A program made the translations under genes and the position numbers. Positions 56,004 through 64,000 of a DNA stretch of 64,000 nt are shown in pieces (the first letter of the stretch is position 1; each line of letters opens with the position of its first letter). Source of the stretch: Methylomonas methanica MC09 (lineage in GTDB: Bacteria > Pseudomonadota > Gammaproteobacteria > Methylococcales > Methylomonadaceae); assembly GCF_000214665.1 (NCBI RefSeq), contig NC_015572.1:2232001-2296000 (forward strand), read 5' to 3'. Below the pieces are notes generated by a model. That model had not been told where the DNA came from. It did no database searches and worked only from the letters and a program-made list of their open reading frames with translations.

Positions 56004-57488
56004 TTAAAAGCGCAGCATGCTCATGACGTAAAAATAATCGATATCCTTGCCGTCGGGCGCATTCGCGGCGGTCTTGGCGAACCGGCCCTTGAACAGGTGG
56101 GCCCAGCCGGTTTCGAAATTAAGGCTGCTGTTAACATCCCAACGCGCCACGACTTCAACTTGCTGGCCGACGTAGCTACCCGAGTTGCCGGTCTTGTCCT
56201 GTAAGCCCGCTGTGGTCCAACTGTCTTTGGCCGATGCCAGCCAGTAAGCCCGGTGGCCGAACTCCAGCTTAACGTCTGAACGCGGGGCCAATTTGATCCG
56301 GTAGCCCGGCGTATTGATGTTGCTGCGGGCAAACGGGCCGTAAATGCCGGTGGGGCCGAATTCGCCACGCCTGACGCCGTATAGGGTGTCGAAGCGCTGA
56401 TCCTTGTTGTCGTTGGGGTTGTTATCGCCGCTGGCGTAATCGTATTCAAAACCCAGATGCGGCGACCAGGGCATATCGAGCGTATAACCAAAGTCAAGAT
56501 GCTGGAACCAGGCGGCATGGTTCAAATCGGTTGCGTTGTTGACCGCTGTGTTGGAGCGCACCGTACCCAGCTGGCCTATGGATTCCACGTCGAAATCGAA
56601 TTGGGATTTTTTCGGCTTGATATAAAGCCGCATGCCGGGCGTGAAGTAGCGGCGGTTGCGGGTTTGATTTCTAATGCTGTCGCCTTCGTCCAGATGGTAC
56701 AGGTAAACCTCGCCATTCACACCCCAGGCCAAGTCGTATAGTTCCAGAAAGCCGCCGGAGAACCAAGTATGGGTATCTTCCTCGTCGAACTCGTGCGTTT
56801 CGTCCAGAATATCCGTGGCGCCGGTCGGATAACGGATCACCGGCATGCTGACGAAGCCGTTGAATTGCCATTTATCGTAATCCAGTAGCCGCACTCTGAC
56901 ACCCGTGAAATTATTCACGGTATTTCGAAACGCATTGCGGGCCACCAGTCGCCGACTGCCGAAATTCAAGGTTTGCCGGCCGGCGATGACCTCGGCGCCG
57001 ATTCCGCTGTAAAACAGGTTCTGGTCGGCCCAGGCCAGATATCCCTGTATGAAATCGGCGTTGTTAGCTTGGGTGTTATTGACGGCGGAACCGCTATCGG
57101 CATCCAGCGCTCGGGAATCCATGAACTCGACACCAAGCCGGAATTTTCCCATATGGGCTTGCAACCATAAATCCGTCTGCAGGGCGATTTGTTGGTCGCT
57201 ACCGCTACGGTTGGTGCGGAACCGACCGTCCATGGTCTCGTAGCGCGTGCGCTGCTCGACCGATAGATCCAGCCACTTCGGTAAATTTAACGCGTCGTGC
57301 AGATTCCAGACCGGCTTCTCGTACTTATCGCTACCCAGCAAGGCGTCCGGCATTTGGCTGGCATAGGCCGTGAGCGCTGGCTTGGTATATTTTTTTTCGG
57401 CTGCTTCCGCTGCGTCTAGAGCGGTTAGCGCTACGCCTAGTATGACTACGTGGCCGAGGTGGAGGCTGGATGTTTGTGTTTCCCGCAT
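56004..57488 (-). CDS. Alginate-export-family outer membrane porin heading the mod operon
   Basis: The 494-residue protein has a signal peptide (about 1-28), then a single long beta-barrel of the alginate_exp (AlgE-like) family: WLDLSVEQRTRYETMDGRFR, ADFIQGYLAWAD, NLFYSGIGAEVIAGRQTLNF and a C-terminal FYVMSMLRF strand ending in Phe. Such proteins form anion-selective or substrate channels in the outer membrane. Its position as the first gene of the mod operon, behind a ModE-type box, suggests a molybdate or oxyanion channel rather than alginate export. No alginate genes are nearby. AAGGG precedes the ATG at 57488. Confidence 0.82.
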   Translation of the reverse strand: MRETQTSSLHLGHVVILGVALTALDAAEAAEKKYTKPALTAYASQMPDALLGSDKYEKPVWNLHDALNLPKWLDLSVEQRTRYETMDGRFRTNRSGSDQQIALQTDLWLQAHMGKFRLGVEFMDSRALDADSGSAVNNTQANNADFIQGYLAWADQNLFYSGIGAEVIAGRQTLNFGSRRLVARNAFRNTVNNFTGVRVRLLDYDKWQFNGFVSMPVIRYPTGATDILDETHEFDEEDTHTWFSGGFLELYDLAWGVNGEVYLYHLDEGDSIRNQTRNRRYFTPGMRLYIKPKKSQFDFDVESIGQLGTVRSNTAVNNATDLNHAAWFQHLDFGYTLDMPWSPHLGFEYDYASGDNNPNDNKDQRFDTLYGVRRGEFGPTGIYGPFARSNINTPGYRIKLAPRSDVKLEFGHRAYWLASAKDSWTTAGLQDKTGNSGSYVGQQVEVVARWDVNSSLNFETGWAHLFKGRFAKTAANAPDGKDIDYFYVMSMLRF

Positions 57489-57586
57489 GGAAATAACCCT
57501 TAAGTAGCGAATAATTAAAAATTCCTCCTGGCGCCGGACATCAAGTTTGGAGGTGTGTATTCTCAAAACACGGCTACAGTTTAATT

Positions 57587-57610
57587 CGTTATGAATAAAA
57601 GTAAATAACG
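57587..57610. promoter_or_regulatory. ModE-type operator
   Basis: CGTTAT (57587-57592), 12 bases, ATAACG (57605-57610). This is the same half-site sequence and spacing as the E. coli modA operator. It lies 98 bases before the porin start in the intergenic region shared with gcvR. ModE with bound molybdate would repress the operon. No ModE gene is in the window. Confidence 0.75.
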
Positions 57611-57855
57611 AGGAAGGGAATTAATTGTTGCCAATCGCGAAACAGTATTAGCTTGCGTAGGGCTTTTTAGGCGGGCTGTTTCGTATTGTTGACTATCGGG
57701 CGTTAAGAATAACCAAACAGTCAATACAACGGCCGGCGATAGTCGGTGTAGACCTATATTTACGCAAATCCTGTTATTGATCGATGACACTGATTCCTTA
57801 TTGGTTTGGCGCATATTGATGCTAAACTTTGCCAACACCTTAAAGGCAGAGAATT

Positions 57856-58392
57856 ATGCAGCTAGCAATTACCGTATTAGGGAATAAAACCGACGGCTTA
57901 ATCACTGAAATCCTCTCGGCGGTCAGTGCATGTCAATGTACTGTGATGGAGCTTAGAACGTCTAATCTGACTGAAATCACCTCGATATACGGTTTGATTG
58001 ACGGCAACTGGAACCACATTGCGAAACTGGAAGGCTTGCTGGAGGGATTGTGTCAGCGGTTTCAAGTGCAAATCAGTTTGCTTAGGCCATTGGAAAACGC
58101 GGTTGAGCCGCTTAATCCGCCGGAAGGCGTGCCCTATACCATGGAAACCATTTCGATGGAAAAAAAGGATTTACTGTATGACATCACGTCTTTCCTAGTG
58201 GATCGCGGTATTTTTATCGATGAAATCAGCGCCAGCGTGCACCCGGCCATGTTGTTCAGCAACCCGGTTTTTTCTACCCGCTTTACGCTATTGGTGCCGC
58301 CGAATGTAAGGATTTTATCGTTACGCGAGGAATTTTTGGATTTTTGCGACAGTTTGAATATTGACGCCATTCTTGAACCCATCAAACGCTAA
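57856..58392 (+). CDS. gcvR: Glycine cleavage system transcriptional repressor-like ACT protein
   Basis: The 178-residue protein consists of two ACT domains: LAITVLGNKTDGLITEILSA (about 2-85) and TISMEKKDLLYDITSFLVDR (about 95-175), the GcvR layout. It has no DNA-binding domain; GcvR acts by binding GcvA and responding to glycine. It is followed four bases later by the bcp gene, an arrangement also found in other gammaproteobacteria (gcvR-bcp). Confidence 0.9.
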   Translation: MQLAITVLGNKTDGLITEILSAVSACQCTVMELRTSNLTEITSIYGLIDGNWNHIAKLEGLLEGLCQRFQVQISLLRPLENAVEPLNPPEGVPYTMETISMEKKDLLYDITSFLVDRGIFIDEISASVHPAMLFSNPVFSTRFTLLVPPNVRILSLREEFLDFCDSLNIDAILEPIKR

Positions 58393-58396
58393 CCCT

Positions 58397-58864
58397 ATGA
58401 CTACAGCAACCCTAGGCCAGACCGTACCCGATTTTCAACTGCCGGCCACCGGCGACAAAACCTTGTCGCTGGCCGATTTTGCCGGCAAAAAACTGCTGTT
58501 GTATTTCTATCCTAAGGACAACACCCCCGGTTGTACGCAGGAAGGTCAGGCATTCAGAGACCATATTCAACAATTTGAGGCCTTGAATACCGTCATTCTG
58601 GGAGTTTCCCGCGACAGCGTGAAAATGCACGAAGGTTTTAAGTGCAAACAGGGATTTCCCTTCGACTTGTTGTCCGATCAGGAAGAACAGCTATGTCAGA
58701 TGTTCGACGTCATCAAAATGAAAAACATGTACGGCAAACAGGTGCGCGGCATCGAGCGCAGTACTTTTTTGATCGATGAGGCTGGGGTATTGATCCACGA
58801 GTGGCGTAAAGTCAAAGTTAAAACGCATGTCGAGGAGGTCTTGCAGTATTTGCAACAGCTGTAA
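58397..58864 (+). CDS. bcp: Thiol peroxidase of the Bcp/PrxQ type
   Basis: The 155-residue protein starts TATLGQTVPDFQLPATGDKT and has PKDNTPGCTQEGQAFRDH with the peroxidatic Cys, then VSRDSVKMHEGFK and STFLIDEAGVL. It lacks the second Cys five residues after the first (CTQEGQA), so it must recycle through another thiol. The ATG at 58397 follows gcvR directly; the longer frame overlaps that gene. Confidence 0.9.
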   Translation: MTTATLGQTVPDFQLPATGDKTLSLADFAGKKLLLYFYPKDNTPGCTQEGQAFRDHIQQFEALNTVILGVSRDSVKMHEGFKCKQGFPFDLLSDQEEQLCQMFDVIKMKNMYGKQVRGIERSTFLIDEAGVLIHEWRKVKVKTHVEEVLQYLQQL

Positions 58865-58872
58865 CGCCGGGC

Positions 58873-59361
58873 TTATTGACCGCAGCAACGTTTATATTTT
58901 TTACCGCTCCCGCAGCTGCATAGACTGTTTCTGCCGCTGGTTTGCTGGGTTTCCACCTTGCCGGCGGCCTTGATAACACCATCCAGATACTGCCAGCGTT
59001 GGCCGGTTTTTACGAATCGGCTGATTTCGTGCATGAAACAATCCGTCCCGTCCTGGCTGTAAAACGCTTTAAATTCCACTACGCCCTTAACGTCCTTGGC
59101 TCCGCCTTTTTTACAGGTGATGATGTGCAAACTTTGCCATTGTGCCGTTTCCTTGGAAAAGTCGATGCCGGCGGGGCGGGTGTTTTCCGCCCAACTGGCT
59201 AACAAATAGTCGGCTTTTCTAAGTGCGTAAGCGGTAAATCGCGAGCGCATCAGTGCTTCGGCGCTCGTCGGCATAGCGGTGCCGTCGTGAAAGCGACCGC
59301 AGCAATCGGCGTAATGTTGGCCGGACCCGCACAGGCAGGTTTCGAGGGTGTCCATTGTCAT
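58873..59361 (-). CDS. YchJ-family protein with two SEC-C motifs
   Basis: The 162-residue protein has an N-terminal zinc-binding SEC-C motif (CLCGSGQHYADCC), the central YchJ NTF2-like domain (LMRSRFTAYALRKADYLL) and a second SEC-C at the C-terminus (LCSCGSGKKYKRCC). YchJ is widespread and its function is not established. It converges with bcp. Confidence 0.9.
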   Translation of the reverse strand: MTMDTLETCLCGSGQHYADCCGRFHDGTAMPTSAEALMRSRFTAYALRKADYLLASWAENTRPAGIDFSKETAQWQSLHIITCKKGGAKDVKGVVEFKAFYSQDGTDCFMHEISRFVKTGQRWQYLDGVIKAAGKVETQQTSGRNSLCSCGSGKKYKRCCGQ

Positions 59362-59460
59362 AAGCGTAATTCTACCGAAATACTACCCACAATTGCTATG
59401 CAACACGGTTATCATGACCCAAGGTTTTTGAGCGAACTTTTTTGATACGGAGCAGCGGAC

Positions 59461-60687
59461 ATGTCCTTGAACACGCAAATTTTTCTCGGCACTATCCTGG
59501 GCGTAGGGCTGGGCATACTGTTTTCCCAACTTGGACCCGAGACGGAAGGCGTCAGGCAAGGTATTTATTTCTGCGGCATCGTAGGCACCTTGTTTATCGA
59601 TTTGTTGAAAATGGTGCTGGTGCCTTTGGTCTTCACGTCGATTGCGGTCGGCGTCGCCAATTTACGCCAGCATAGCCAATTGCACCGGGTCTGGATTTCG
59701 ACGCTGGGCTTTTTTCTACTATCGATGGCGGCTGCCGTTCTGTTAGCCTTGGTTGCCGCCAATGGGTTCCAACCCGGCAAAGGTTTGAGCCTGGATTTAT
59801 TCCAGGGCGTCAATCAAAACATCGCCGCCAAACAGATGAGCTTCGCCGAGTTCATGGCCAATTTCCTGCACGGTTTATTTATCAATCCGTTTGCCGCGTT
59901 GGCGCAAGGCAATATCCTGGCGATTGTCATGTTTGCCTTACTGCTGGGGATTGCTATTGTCATGGGCGGCGAACGCTATAAAAACATTCTGCGGCTTACG
60001 CAGGAAGGCTTGGAACTGATGCTAAGTATGGTGGGCTGGATCATGCGCTTGGCGCCGTTGGGGATTTTGGCCTTGCTGGCGCAGTTGTTAGCCACGCAAA
60101 ATCTTGAAGTATTAAGCAGTCTGGCGCAGTTTATAACTGTGGTGATAGGGACTATCCTGGTGCACGGTTTTATCGTGTTGCCGTTCCTGTTGTTTTTAAT
60201 CACCAAAATCTCGCCGCTCAAGTTTTTTCGCGGCGCCCGCGAAGCGTTGATAACCGCTTTTGCCACCAGCTCCAGTTCCGCGACCTTGCCGGTCACCTTG
60301 CGTTGCGCAGAGCAACATTTGCACGTTAAACCCAGTATTGCCGGTTTCGTGATTCCGCTGGGCGCGACAGCCAACATGGATGGTACCGCGCTGTATGAAG
60401 CATCCGCTGCATTATTCGTAGCCAATCTGGCCGGCATAGAGCTGGATATATCTCAACAACTCATCGTGTTTTTTACCACTATGCTGGCGGCGATAGGCGC
60501 GCCCGGCATACCCAGCGCCGGCATGGTGACGATGGTGATGGTGCTCCAATCGGTCGGCTTGCCCGCCGAAGCGGTGGCTATCCTGTTGCCTATCGATCGT
60601 TTGCTGGACACCTTTCGTACTATGGTCAATGTGGAAGGCGACATGATAGGCAGTTTAGTGGTGCAGCGCCTGGTGAAAGAGAAATAA
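59461..60687 (+). CDS. Dicarboxylate/amino acid:cation symporter (DAACS)
   Basis: The 408-residue protein has about eight membrane helices and two re-entrant hairpins. The signatures are FATSSSSATLPVTLRCAEQ, the serine-rich HP1, and IPLGATANMDGTALYEA, the NMDGT motif that coordinates sodium, with GAPGIPSAGMVTMVMVL in HP2. It imports dicarboxylates such as glutamate, aspartate or succinate with sodium or protons. GGAG lies upstream of the ATG. Confidence 0.92.
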   Translation: MSLNTQIFLGTILGVGLGILFSQLGPETEGVRQGIYFCGIVGTLFIDLLKMVLVPLVFTSIAVGVANLRQHSQLHRVWISTLGFFLLSMAAAVLLALVAANGFQPGKGLSLDLFQGVNQNIAAKQMSFAEFMANFLHGLFINPFAALAQGNILAIVMFALLLGIAIVMGGERYKNILRLTQEGLELMLSMVGWIMRLAPLGILALLAQLLATQNLEVLSSLAQFITVVIGTILVHGFIVLPFLLFLITKISPLKFFRGAREALITAFATSSSSATLPVTLRCAEQHLHVKPSIAGFVIPLGATANMDGTALYEASAALFVANLAGIELDISQQLIVFFTTMLAAIGAPGIPSAGMVTMVMVLQSVGLPAEAVAILLPIDRLLDTFRTMVNVEGDMIGSLVVQRLVKEK

Positions 60688-60834
60688 CAAAATCGCCTGT
60701 GTATGGTGTCTGATTTTTATGCGCTTATGTAATATTTAAGTTATTGATATTATAGCGAAATAACGATATTGCCGACGAAAGACTATGCTTTCCTTGGTTA
60801 TTCGGTTTTCATAAGTCCGGTTGGGGAGACTGCC

Positions 60835-63339
60835 ATGGACGATTTTTGGGGTTTACTGATAGGTTTTGCGGTGATGGTACCGTTGCTGATACTGGTTTTG
60901 TTGGTGACGCTGTTAATCAGACAGCAGCGCTTTCAGGATGAGTTAAGCCGGTCGTTACGCGATGTGGCCGATGCGATTCGTGAGCAGCGGGCACTATTGC
61001 ATCCCGCGCCGGTAGCGTCCGCTAGTCCTAGAGACCAACTGCGAGCCGCGGAGCCTGTACACACTTCCGAACCCATTGTTGAACCGGTTACTGCAAATCT
61101 GGAAACAGAACCGCCGGCCAGGGAGCAGGTCGCAATGGCCGCCGAGAACAGCATCGCACCGCCCAACCAGGATCCCTGGCAGCATTTCGGCAGTCAAGCG
61201 CTTGAACCCAGCCGCTTCGAGCTGGCGGCTAAACAGCTCCTAGAGCAAATCTGGAACTGGATCATTGTCGGCGAAGGCCACCGGCCGGAAGGCAGCAGCA
61301 TGGAATATGCCGTGGCCAGTAACTGGCTGTTGCGTATCGGGGTGTTGATATTGGTGACCGGTATCGGCTTTTTCCTGAAATATTCCATCGATAACGGACT
61401 GATCGGCGAACAGGCCAGGGTGGCACTGACGGTGTTGGCCGGCTTGGGCATGATTGTCGGCGGTGTGCGGCTGGTCGGCGGTAAATATCATTTATTCAGC
61501 CAGGGATTGCTGGGGGGCGGAATTGCCGTGCTGTATTTCAGCGTGTTTGCCGCTTTCAGCTTTTATCACCTGTTGGACGTATATCCGACCTTTGCCTTGA
61601 TGATCCTGGTCACCGCCAGCGCGGCGATTTTGGCAATTCGTCTGGATTCCATGCTGGTCGCGATTTTTGCCATCATCGGCGGTTATTGCACACCTATTTT
61701 ACTGTCTACCGGGCAAGTGAATTTTGTCGGGCTTTACAGCTATATGCTGCTGTTGGGGGTCGGCATTCTCGGTATCAACTGGTACAAGCAATGGCATTTG
61801 CTGAATTTCCTGAGTTTTTTCTTCAATTACCTGCTGTTTTTTGCCGCATTGGACAACTATCAAAATGAATTTTTTTGGCAGGTCTTCCCGTTTTTGGCCG
61901 GTTTTTTTGTGCTGTATTCCACCATGGTGTTCCTGTTTTGTCTGGTTAACCGGGTCAAATCGACGCTGTTGGATTTGTTGGCCTTGATCGTTAACGCCGG
62001 CATTTTCTTCGGCACGGCCCATCATCTGATAGAGCAGCAGTACGGCCAAATTTGGGTGGCTCTGCTGACCGTGGTGTTGGCGGGCTTTTATATCGGCCAT
62101 GTGTATTTTTGCCTGGCTAAGCGCATCGCAGATAAGGAACTGCTGTTAAGTTTCATCGGTCTGGCTGCTTTTTTTCTGACGATAACCCTGCCGTTATTGT
62201 TATCAAAGCAATGGCTCACCGTCAGTTGGTCGTTACAAGCCTTGGTGATGCTGTGGATGGCGGAAAAAATGCGCAGCCATTTTTTGCGGCAGGCAGCCTA
62301 CGGTTTATATCTGATTGTATTATTCCGCTTCTGTTTTATGGATTTAGCCGATCAGTATGGGCTGGGCATGGATAGCGAGCAAAGCTTTGTCGGCTTTCTG
62401 ATGGGTTTGCTGGAGCGGCTAATCAGTTTTGGCATCCCCATTGCGTCACTGGCACTGGCTTATAGCTTGGTCGAAAAACCGGTCGATCCAGCCGCTTTGG
62501 CGTGCGATCCTGGAAACGATGTGCCGCTCTGGTTAAAAGACAACTGGCTGCTGCAAATAATTATGATTATGGCAGCCTGTATGTTGTTTGTGGTGTTGCA
62601 ATTGGAGTTTTACCGCAGCTTCGCTTACTTGTATCCGCCGCTGCAAATGCCAATGCTGACCCTGGTTTGGTTAGCCATGTGCGCCTTGCTGTTGTTACGT
62701 TATCTGACCTCGCCCGGCGACTGGCTATTGCAGGCGTTGAAGATTTTTGTCGGCGGTGTTTTGCTGAAGCTGTTGTTTTTCGATTTGCCGTCCTGGAATA
62801 TCACCTTCGGTCACATTTCTTTACTGGATAATGTCTGGACGCTACGTTACGGCGGTGCTTATTCGTTCCAACTCGCCCTGATGCGCTTGCTGGATTTCGC
62901 TGCAATTGGCGGTTTCCTGATGTTCGCCTATCTTAGGTTAAGTAAGTCCGGCGATCAGGTCGCAGTCATTCGGCGGATTTTTGGCGGTGCCGCGCTGGTA
63001 TTGCTGTTTACGTTTTTGAGTTTGGAAATTAACTCCGCGCTCTATCAATTTGTGCCGGGCTTGCGGTCCGGCGGTGTGTCTATCTTGTGGTCGATTTTTG
63101 CCTTGAGCTTGGTGTTTAACGGCATTAAACGCCAAATAGCCGTTTTCAGACTGGTTGGCCTGGGTCTGTTCGCCTTGGTGGCCTGGAAGGTGTTCTTCAT
63201 CGATTTGGCGCGCCTGGAACAGCTGTACCGGATCTTGGCGTTTATCGTACTGGGTATGCTGGCTTTGGGCGGTGCGTTTTTTTACATGCGTTATCAGCAA
63301 ACCTTTATCGGCCAAACCGACCCAGGGAAATCGTCATGA
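60835..63339 (+). CDS. DUF2339 multi-pass membrane protein
   Basis: The 834-residue protein has an N-terminal membrane helix, a Pro/Ala-rich and coiled cytoplasmic segment (about 40-130), then more than a dozen membrane helices. LLRIGVLILVTGIGFFLKYS and WTLRYGGAYSF-type segments and the repeated GIGFFLKY pattern are characteristic of DUF2339, a family of unknown function. GGGGAG decides the ATG at 60835. The gene overlaps the DUF3999 gene by four bases (ATGA). Confidence 0.88.
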   Translation: MDDFWGLLIGFAVMVPLLILVLLVTLLIRQQRFQDELSRSLRDVADAIREQRALLHPAPVASASPRDQLRAAEPVHTSEPIVEPVTANLETEPPAREQVAMAAENSIAPPNQDPWQHFGSQALEPSRFELAAKQLLEQIWNWIIVGEGHRPEGSSMEYAVASNWLLRIGVLILVTGIGFFLKYSIDNGLIGEQARVALTVLAGLGMIVGGVRLVGGKYHLFSQGLLGGGIAVLYFSVFAAFSFYHLLDVYPTFALMILVTASAAILAIRLDSMLVAIFAIIGGYCTPILLSTGQVNFVGLYSYMLLLGVGILGINWYKQWHLLNFLSFFFNYLLFFAALDNYQNEFFWQVFPFLAGFFVLYSTMVFLFCLVNRVKSTLLDLLALIVNAGIFFGTAHHLIEQQYGQIWVALLTVVLAGFYIGHVYFCLAKRIADKELLLSFIGLAAFFLTITLPLLLSKQWLTVSWSLQALVMLWMAEKMRSHFLRQAAYGLYLIVLFRFCFMDLADQYGLGMDSEQSFVGFLMGLLERLISFGIPIASLALAYSLVEKPVDPAALACDPGNDVPLWLKDNWLLQIIMIMAACMLFVVLQLEFYRSFAYLYPPLQMPMLTLVWLAMCALLLLRYLTSPGDWLLQALKIFVGGVLLKLLFFDLPSWNITFGHISLLDNVWTLRYGGAYSFQLALMRLLDFAAIGGFLMFAYLRLSKSGDQVAVIRRIFGGAALVLLFTFLSLEINSALYQFVPGLRSGGVSILWSIFALSLVFNGIKRQIAVFRLVGLGLFALVAWKVFFIDLARLEQLYRILAFIVLGMLALGGAFFYMRYQQTFIGQTDPGKSS

Positions 63340-64000
63340 CTATCAAAATCATCCTGCTGTATTGTTTGTTATTGCCTGGGGTATTTGCCGCCGATGAATC
63401 AGTCTTTCGCTTCGGCCGCGATATTATTAACCCGGACGACAGTCAACAATCCTTGCTGGCCGTGCCGTTGGATACCGCTGTGTATGCGGCTACAAACGCC
63501 GATTTTAGCGACTTGCGCGTGCGCGATAGCGCCGGAGTCGAAACACCGTATTTGCTGCAAAAAATCGCCGGACGGAAAACCACGGTTAGGCGCGTTACCA
63601 GTCATGGCGAAAAACCGTTACTGCAAACACAGGGCGAGGACGGCATCGTCATCAATCTGGAATTAAAGCCGAACGCCGCCAACATAGACGGTTTCAGCGT
63701 GGTGACCACGCAACGTGATTTTGAATATGTTTTGGAAGTACAAGGTTCGGAAGAAGGTCGAAATTGGCACACCTTGGTCGACAACGCCTTGATTTACGAT
63801 TATTCCCGATTCATGAACGTCGCTAATCACGATGTGGTTTTGCCCGTTAACAGCGACAGACATTTTAAAGTGACGATCGCCAGAGCCATCGAAACCCGCG
63901 AAGCTGAATTGATGGAGCTGACTCGCACTCTGCAAGGCGACACGGAATTACAGCGTAACGAAAAAACCGAACTACAGCGTCAACCGCTGCACATCGAACG
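63336..64000 (+). CDS. DUF3999 family exported protein (partial)
   Basis: The frame starts at an ATG overlapping the DUF2339 stop and runs off the window, giving at least 221 residues. It has a signal peptide (about 1-18, cleavage after FAA), then a beta-rich domain with VYAATNADFSDLRVRDSAG and a NWHTLVDNALIYDYSRF block. These match DUF3999, which is regularly encoded next to DUF2339, so the two probably act together in the envelope. It continues beyond base 64000. Confidence 0.8.
   Translation, partial: MTIKIILLYCLLLPGVFAADESVFRFGRDIINPDDSQQSLLAVPLDTAVYAATNADFSDLRVRDSAGVETPYLLQKIAGRKTTVRRVTSHGEKPLLQTQGEDGIVINLELKPNAANIDGFSVVTTQRDFEYVLEVQGSEEGRNWHTLVDNALIYDYSRFMNVANHDVVLPVNSDRHFKVTIARAIETREAELMELTRTLQGDTELQRNEKTELQRQPLHIE

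Noticed and set aside
57581..57838. 85-residue minus-strand frame upstream of the mod operon
   Set aside because: Runs across the ModE-type box and promoter region; no ribosome site or family match.

Overview
The window reads as chromosomal DNA of a gammaproteobacterium, most likely a methanotroph-like Methylococcales (inference). The grounds are the family mix: PA0069-type radical SAM protein, aas-lplT lipid repair, Azotobacter-like mod operon with ModG, VPLPA-type C-terminal sorting signal, large multiheme cytochrome, hemerythrin kinase and CysB-type regulator. No 16S rRNA or methane oxidation gene is present, so the assignment is not firm.

Region 1 (1-5.1 kb) is the distal end of an integrative and conjugative element: the tail of an upstream gene, a lysozyme-like/T4SS membrane fusion, a membrane protein, a pyrophosphatase-like protein, a MOBH-type relaxase, gene debris, then the 3' half of a tRNA-Met followed by the normal tRNA terminator. 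That half tRNA is the likely attachment site. Region 2 (5.4-9.5 kb) holds housekeeping and conserved genes (HAD hydrolase, DUF2905, radical SAM, DUF2130). Region 3 (9.6-17.6 kb) is an accessory block on the minus strand: two P-loop ATPases in one operon behind a perfect 48-bp palindrome, and a 1249-residue DUF4062-STAND NTPase-membrane-repeat-PDZ protein. It has the architecture of a conflict or defence locus.

Region 4 (17.9-26.6 kb) holds NAT, an exonuclease-like protein, a broken BLUF gene, a macrodomain protein, a methyltransferase, tRNA-Asp, a small heat shock protein, a NUDIX enzyme, a TetR regulator and the aas-lplT operon. A 19-bp palindrome lies in front of aas. Region 5 (26.7-30.2 kb) has two exported proteins: a VPLPA-CTERM-like protein and a nine-haem cytochrome with an IPT/TIG domain and a hexanucleotide-repeat-encoded linker. 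Region 6 (30.4-36.6 kb) is a signalling block: a PilB/GspE ATPase behind a 12-G tract, a receiver protein, an unknown cysteine protein, a REC plus degenerate HD-GYP protein and a hemerythrin-PAS histidine kinase. Region 7 (36.8-46.1 kb) has alanine dehydrogenase, a REC protein, an Hpt protein overlapping a CysB-type regulator, three small ORFs, and a REC-PAS-PAS-HD-GYP/TolC/PhnD-like group.

Region 8 (46.2-51.6 kb) has cytochrome c4, a YidE-type transporter, AlkB, GNAT, a lipoprotein-like alpha/beta hydrolase and pyrophosphatase. Region 9 (51.7-57.5 kb) is a six-gene molybdate operon led by an alginate-export-family porin, carrying a canonical ModC and a second, degenerate ModC, with a 24-bp ModE-type box upstream. 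Region 10 (57.9-64 kb) has GcvR, Bcp, YchJ, a dicarboxylate symporter and a DUF2339-DUF3999 pair that runs off the window.

The best candidates for something undescribed are the 9.6-17.6 kb ATPase/STAND block, the oxygen-sensing kinase / degenerate HD-GYP / pilus ATPase module, and the porin plus degenerate-ModC variant of the mod operon.
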